From the NCBI GenBank assembly GCA_041987205.1, contig JBHIWX010000005.1, positions 1 to 64,000 on the forward strand: a stretch of DNA of 64,000 nt, read 5' to 3'. Below, one piece after another: positions 60,881-64,000 of this stretch (positions are counted from its first letter, which is position 1; each line of letters begins with the position of its first letter). The notes under the pieces are model-generated. The model made no database searches, was not told where the DNA came from, and worked only from the letters and a program-made list of their open reading frames with translations. The DNA is from BOKV01 sp041987205. GTDB lineage: Bacteria > Pseudomonadota > Alphaproteobacteria > Rhizobiales > Rhizobiaceae. The position numbers and the translations under genes were made by a program.

Positions 60881-62053
60881 CTACGCAAAAAGCTCTGCGG
60901 CATTCGGCGAATATTTGGCGACCCGGTCCGGATCGAGAGCTACGCCGAGACCCGGCAGATCGGGAATGCTCAGCATGCCGTCTTCGTTCAGCCCGAAGGG
61001 CTCGAGCATGATATCGTCCACATAGGCACTGCCGCCGATATACTCCACCAGATCGACATTGGGGAGCGCGGCGGCCAGCTGAAGGTCGGCCGCCAGACCG
61101 AGCGCCGTATTCCAGCCGTGACCGACATAACGCACGCCGAAATCCTGCGCCATGTGGGCGATCCTGCGTTGTTCGCTGAGGCCGCCCACCTTCGTCACGT
61201 CCGGCTGAACGATATCGAGCGCACCCCGCACGAAGAACGGAAGATAGGCCTGACGTCTCGTCAGCACCTCGCCACCGGCGATCGGCAACCGGCTTTCCCG
61301 TCGCAGGATGACGAAATCCTCTATGTCGTCGGGTCGAAGCGGTTCCTCGAACCAGTGCACGTCATGGTCCGCCAGCATGTCTGCCGTACGCAATGCCCAC
61401 TTCAGTCCATTGGGCCAGTAGGCGTCGCTGGCGCCGGCGTCGATCATGAGCTTGCCACCGGCCGGCATGGCATCCTTTGCAGCTCTCACGATTGCTTCGT
61501 CCAGCCTGTGGTCGTCGCGCCGGCCAAACGGTCCCCAACCCATCTTGAACGCGCGGAAGCCCTTCTCGCGATAGCGCACAATCTGATCCACCATGACTGC
61601 CGGCTCGTCCATGAGCAAAGAGCAGTATGGCGCTACTTCTTCGCGATAGCGTCCACCGGCAAGGCGGCCGATCGACAGGCCGGTCACTTGTCCGAGAATA
61701 TCCCACAGCGCGATATCGATGCCGCTGACACAGTGGGTCAGCGTACCACCACGGCCCATCCAGAACGTGTTTTGATGAAGCTTCTCGCTCACCCGTTCGG
61801 GCTCCAGCGCATTCTCGCCGATAACGAGCGGCTCAAGCACTTTCATGCCCGCTGCCGCGAGCCGACCTTCGGTAAACACGCTGCCAAATCCGGTAATGCC
61901 GAGATCGGTGTGGACCGCCACGAGCGCGTGGATGGAGTCGTCTGCCTTGATTTCCTCGGACCAGCCACCGGGCGGACTTTCACCGATCAGAGGTGCCACG
62001 ACCACCCGCGTGATGCGAACGGGCGAGGTGTGTTTTCTCGCGGGCGCGTGCAT
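60881..62053 (-). CDS. Mandelate racemase/muconate-lactonizing enzyme family protein
   Basis: A 390-residue enolase-superfamily enzyme. The ATG at 62053 has CAGGAGGAAATGGC upstream; the longer opening begins in the promoter region. The capping domain runs to about residue 125. The barrel carries a Lys in RAFKMGWGPFG, metal ligands Asp in LMIDAGASDAYW and Glu in WFEEPLRPDD and AGGEVLTRRQ, and a Asp/His pair in VQPDVTKVGG and VRYVGHGWNTALG. This pattern fits the mandelate racemase subgroup, acting as an acid-sugar dehydratase or an epimerase. It is divergent from the DoeB-like gene. Confidence 0.87.
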   Translation of the reverse strand: MHAPARKHTSPVRITRVVVAPLIGESPPGGWSEEIKADDSIHALVAVHTDLGITGFGSVFTEGRLAAAGMKVLEPLVIGENALEPERVSEKLHQNTFWMGRGGTLTHCVSGIDIALWDILGQVTGLSIGRLAGGRYREEVAPYCSLLMDEPAVMVDQIVRYREKGFRAFKMGWGPFGRRDDHRLDEAIVRAAKDAMPAGGKLMIDAGASDAYWPNGLKWALRTADMLADHDVHWFEEPLRPDDIEDFVILRRESRLPIAGGEVLTRRQAYLPFFVRGALDIVQPDVTKVGGLSEQRRIAHMAQDFGVRYVGHGWNTALGLAADLQLAAALPNVDLVEYIGGSAYVDDIMLEPFGLNEDGMLSIPDLPGLGVALDPDRVAKYSPNAAELFA

Positions 62054-62106
62054 GCCATTTCCTCCTGAAGTGCGATCTTTGAAGTATGTTGACACTGACC
62101 GATATA

Positions 62107-62120
62107 GTATACAATTATAC
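62107..62120. promoter_or_regulatory. Palindrome in the divergent enolase/deacylase promoter region
   Basis: GTATACAATTATAC has inverted GTATA/TATAC arms around a 4-nt centre. It sits in an AT-rich stretch between divergent starts at 62053 and 62149. It is a candidate site for the GntR regulator encoded 1.2 kb away, although its half-sites differ from those at 60044-60055. Confidence 0.4.
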
Positions 62121-62148
62121 AATTCAAGACTGATTGAAGGGTTGGTTT

Positions 62149-63180
62149 ATGGGATTGGAAGCCGAGAAAAGCCGCATCTCCTGCGATTTCGATTTTGACA
62201 GGAACGGCAGACAGGCGGGGTATCTGCGTGCTCCCTTGTCGCGCAACACCTCTGGTTGGGGAATTGTAGAAATTCCCATCGTGGTTGTTAAGAACGGAAC
62301 AGGGCCCACGGTGCTTTTGACCGGCGCGGTGCATGGTGACGAATATGAGGGGCCGATCGCGATTTCACGCCTGGCGCAAACCCTCGACCCCGGCGCGGTT
62401 CAGGGGCGCGTGATCATGATGCCGGCCGTCAACGTGCCGGCGGTGCACAGCGATACCCGCCTTTCGCCGGTCGACAATCGCGACATGAACCGCTGCTTTC
62501 CCGGAAACCCCAAGGGCACGTTCAGCGAGATGCTCGCGCATTTCATGGACAGTGTGATCCTGCCCATGGCCGACATTTCCGTCGACATGCACACGGCGGG
62601 CCATTCGGGCGACTCGGCGCCGTCCACGAACATGCATGACGTTGGCGACCCGGAACGGATGAAGCGCACCATGGAAGCCGCGGCCGCGTTCGGCGCACCC
62701 TACAATGTGGTGTTCGGCGGCGTGGACGAAGGCGCGACCTTCACGTCATGCGTCGAAAGGCGCGGCATCATCTCGCTTGGCACCGAACTTGGCGGCTGGG
62801 GACGCGTCAGTGTCGAAGGCGTGCGGATAGGCCGGCGCGGCATCGACAATATCCTCAAGCATTTCAACGTTATCGAGGGTGAGCCCGAAACCGTTCAGGC
62901 CGACGGCAGCCCGGCCACACGTCACATGATGGTGTCGGAGCCGGACCTGTACGCCTTTGCACCGGCCACCGGTACGTTCGAGCCCTGCAATGTGGTCGGC
63001 GAGAAGGTTTTCGCCGGTCAGCCGGCCGGCTATCTGCACTTTGTCGAGGACGTGGATCATCGACCGGTGGAGATCCGGTACAAGCGAGATGGCGTACTGT
63101 GGATGTCGGCGGGCCCGGGCCGGGTGGGACGCGGTGACACCGTTGCCGTGGTCATGACCGATTACGTTGCCGCCAGCTGA
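62149..63180 (+). CDS. Succinylglutamate desuccinylase/aspartoacylase-family deacylase (DoeB-like)
   Basis: A 343-residue zinc hydrolase. Zinc ligands: His and Glu in GAVHGDEYEGPIA and a later His in SVDMHTAGHSGD. The substrate-binding Asn-Arg-type segment is VDNRDMNRCFPGNP. The general order of motifs closely follows DoeB, the N-acetyl-diaminobutyrate deacetylase of ectoine breakdown, but no other ectoine genes are present, so another N-acyl amino acid is likely. The ATG at 62149 is preferred to an upstream TTG. It lies 54 nt before the MlrC-like gene on the same strand. Confidence 0.85.
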   Translation: MGLEAEKSRISCDFDFDRNGRQAGYLRAPLSRNTSGWGIVEIPIVVVKNGTGPTVLLTGAVHGDEYEGPIAISRLAQTLDPGAVQGRVIMMPAVNVPAVHSDTRLSPVDNRDMNRCFPGNPKGTFSEMLAHFMDSVILPMADISVDMHTAGHSGDSAPSTNMHDVGDPERMKRTMEAAAAFGAPYNVVFGGVDEGATFTSCVERRGIISLGTELGGWGRVSVEGVRIGRRGIDNILKHFNVIEGEPETVQADGSPATRHMMVSEPDLYAFAPATGTFEPCNVVGEKVFAGQPAGYLHFVEDVDHRPVEIRYKRDGVLWMSAGPGRVGRGDTVAVVMTDYVAAS

Positions 63181-63234
63181 CGCTGTCATTCCTGCCGGTG
63201 GCAATGTCACGCCACCGTTCCCGGAGAACGATGC

Positions 63235-64000
63235 ATGCCCCGAATCCTGATTCTCGACTGCAAGCAGGAAATATCCTCGTTCAATCCACTCCCGTCGGAG
63301 TATTCGAACTTTCACATTTCCCGCGGCGACGAGCTGTTCAGTCATCGTGGCTTGAACACAGAACTCGGTGGCGCTTTCGAGGTTTTCGAAAAGCGCCCCG
63401 ATGTAACTGTCGTCCCGACCATCGCGGCGCGTGCCGGCAGCGCCGGGCTCCTGTCGGCTGAGGGGTGGGCGCAGCTTTCGTCCGAGATACTCGAAGCCGT
63501 GCGTGCGAAAATCGACGGAATCGACGCGGTATACGCGTCACTTCATGGCGCCATGGGAGCCGACGGCGAACTCGATCCCGAAGGCTATTTGCTGTCGGAA
63601 ATCCGCAAGATGGTCGGGCCCGACATTCCCATCGTCATATCGCTCGATCTGCATGGCATCCTTACCGACCGGATGTTGCGTCAGGTCGACGGCCTGACGC
63701 TTTACCACACCTATCCTCATGTCGATTTCGCCGACACGGGTGCAAGGGCCTCGCGGCTCTTGCTGAAGATTCTCGACGCGGAAGTCAGGCCGGTCACTGC
63801 TCGGGTCGTCATTCCGGCCCTGGTGCGTGGTGACGAACTCATCACCGCCAGCGGCTGCTACGGTGACCTCATACGCGAGTGCCAGCGCATCGAGCGCGAC
63901 GGGACCGCACTTGCCGCCGGCATCATGATAGGCAACCCGTTCACCGATGTGCCGGAATTGTGCACGCAGGTCATTGTCGAGACCGACGGCGACCCTGCCG
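63235..64000 (+). CDS. M81-family (MlrC-like) metallopeptidase, N-terminal part (3' end outside window)
   Basis: The first 255 residues of an M81/MlrC protein; the frame is open at the window end. The ATG at 63235 has GGAG 8 nt upstream and begins MPRILILDCKQEISSFNPLP. Motifs: GIDAVYASLHGAMGADGELD, PIVISLDLHG and YHTYPHVDFADTG, with the Asp and His residues expected to bind zinc. MlrC was first known from microcystin breakdown, but most relatives act on other small peptides or amides and often sit next to amino-acid or peptide catabolic genes, as here after the DoeB-like deacylase. Confidence 0.87.
   Translation, partial: MPRILILDCKQEISSFNPLPSEYSNFHISRGDELFSHRGLNTELGGAFEVFEKRPDVTVVPTIAARAGSAGLLSAEGWAQLSSEILEAVRAKIDGIDAVYASLHGAMGADGELDPEGYLLSEIRKMVGPDIPIVISLDLHGILTDRMLRQVDGLTLYHTYPHVDFADTGARASRLLLKILDAEVRPVTARVVIPALVRGDELITASGCYGDLIRECQRIERDGTALAAGIMIGNPFTDVPELCTQVIVETDGDPA

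Noticed and set aside
62089..62113. TTGACA with TATACA as a promoter for the DoeB-like gene
   Set aside because: The spacer is only 13 nt, and no better -10 falls at 16-18 nt; the palindrome is reported instead as a possible operator.
62149..63180. Ectoine-degradation DoeB proper
   Set aside because: The motif order matches, but no other ectoine genes are in the window, so only a DoeB-like family call is supported.

Overview
The window is high-GC DNA with dense gene packing, TGATG and ATGA stop/start overlaps and an alphaproteobacterial gene repertoire: class I PHA synthase with phasin, TTT and TRAP transporters, an Lrp-controlled branched-chain keto-acid dehydrogenase, and the YcbB-like L,D-transpeptidase family. 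I infer a chromosomal or large-replicon segment of a Hyphomicrobiales (rhizobial/Phyllobacteriaceae-type) bacterium; no rRNA, tRNA, CRISPR array, IS element or origin was seen, so this placement rests on gene content only.

Layout. 1-4.2 kb: the end of a large VCBS/RTX type I-secreted adhesin, then a YcbB-like cell-wall protein whose catalytic core is missing. 4.4-6.9 kb: phasin and PHA synthase. 6.9-10.4 kb: a small exported protein and an Mla-type lipid transporter (STAS-permease, ATPase, and an MCE protein fused to a PqiC-like domain). 10.5-15.6 kb (minus): a three-subunit molybdenum hydroxylase with a dedicated MoaD/ThiS-like protein and an iron alcohol dehydrogenase. 15.8-34.2 kb: a surface-polysaccharide island. 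It holds a nonulosonate-type operon (NeuB-like synthase, SDR, CMP-sugar synthetase, full-length transketolase), a membrane sulfotransferase, a KpsC/KpsS-like transferase, several glycosyltransferases, a nucleotidyltransferase-methyltransferase fusion, an FkbM methyltransferase, and an ABC exporter in which a degenerate ATPase domain is fused through an Asp-rich linker to the permease.

34.3-44.9 kb: a catabolic locus. The minus-strand operon is IclR regulator, LigB/LigA extradiol dioxygenase, Tat-exported amidohydrolase and MetE-like methyltransferase. The plus-strand operon is citryl-CoA lyase-like protein, CoA transferase, YciI-like protein and TRAP transporter DctPQM. An IclR-type palindrome lies before the plus-strand operon. 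44.9-45.2 kb holds gene debris, including a LysR C-terminus.

45.3-51.2 kb: Lrp regulator divergent from an ACT-domain protein and the complete BCKDH complex (E1 alpha, E1 beta, E2, E3). 51.2-60.0 kb (minus): sulfatase-like hydrolase, TctCBA tripartite transporter, LeuB-type dehydrogenase, aldehyde dehydrogenase and two SDRs, probably one uptake-and-oxidation operon. 60.2-64.0 kb: GntR/FCD regulator, enolase-superfamily dehydratase/racemase, a DoeB-like deacylase and the start of an MlrC-like M81 peptidase, apparently a second small-molecule catabolic module.

The least ordinary items are the pseudo-ATPase/permease fusion, the transketolase-containing nonulosonate operon, the catalytically deleted YcbB-like protein, and the LigAB/citryl-CoA-lyase/CoA-transferase catabolic locus.
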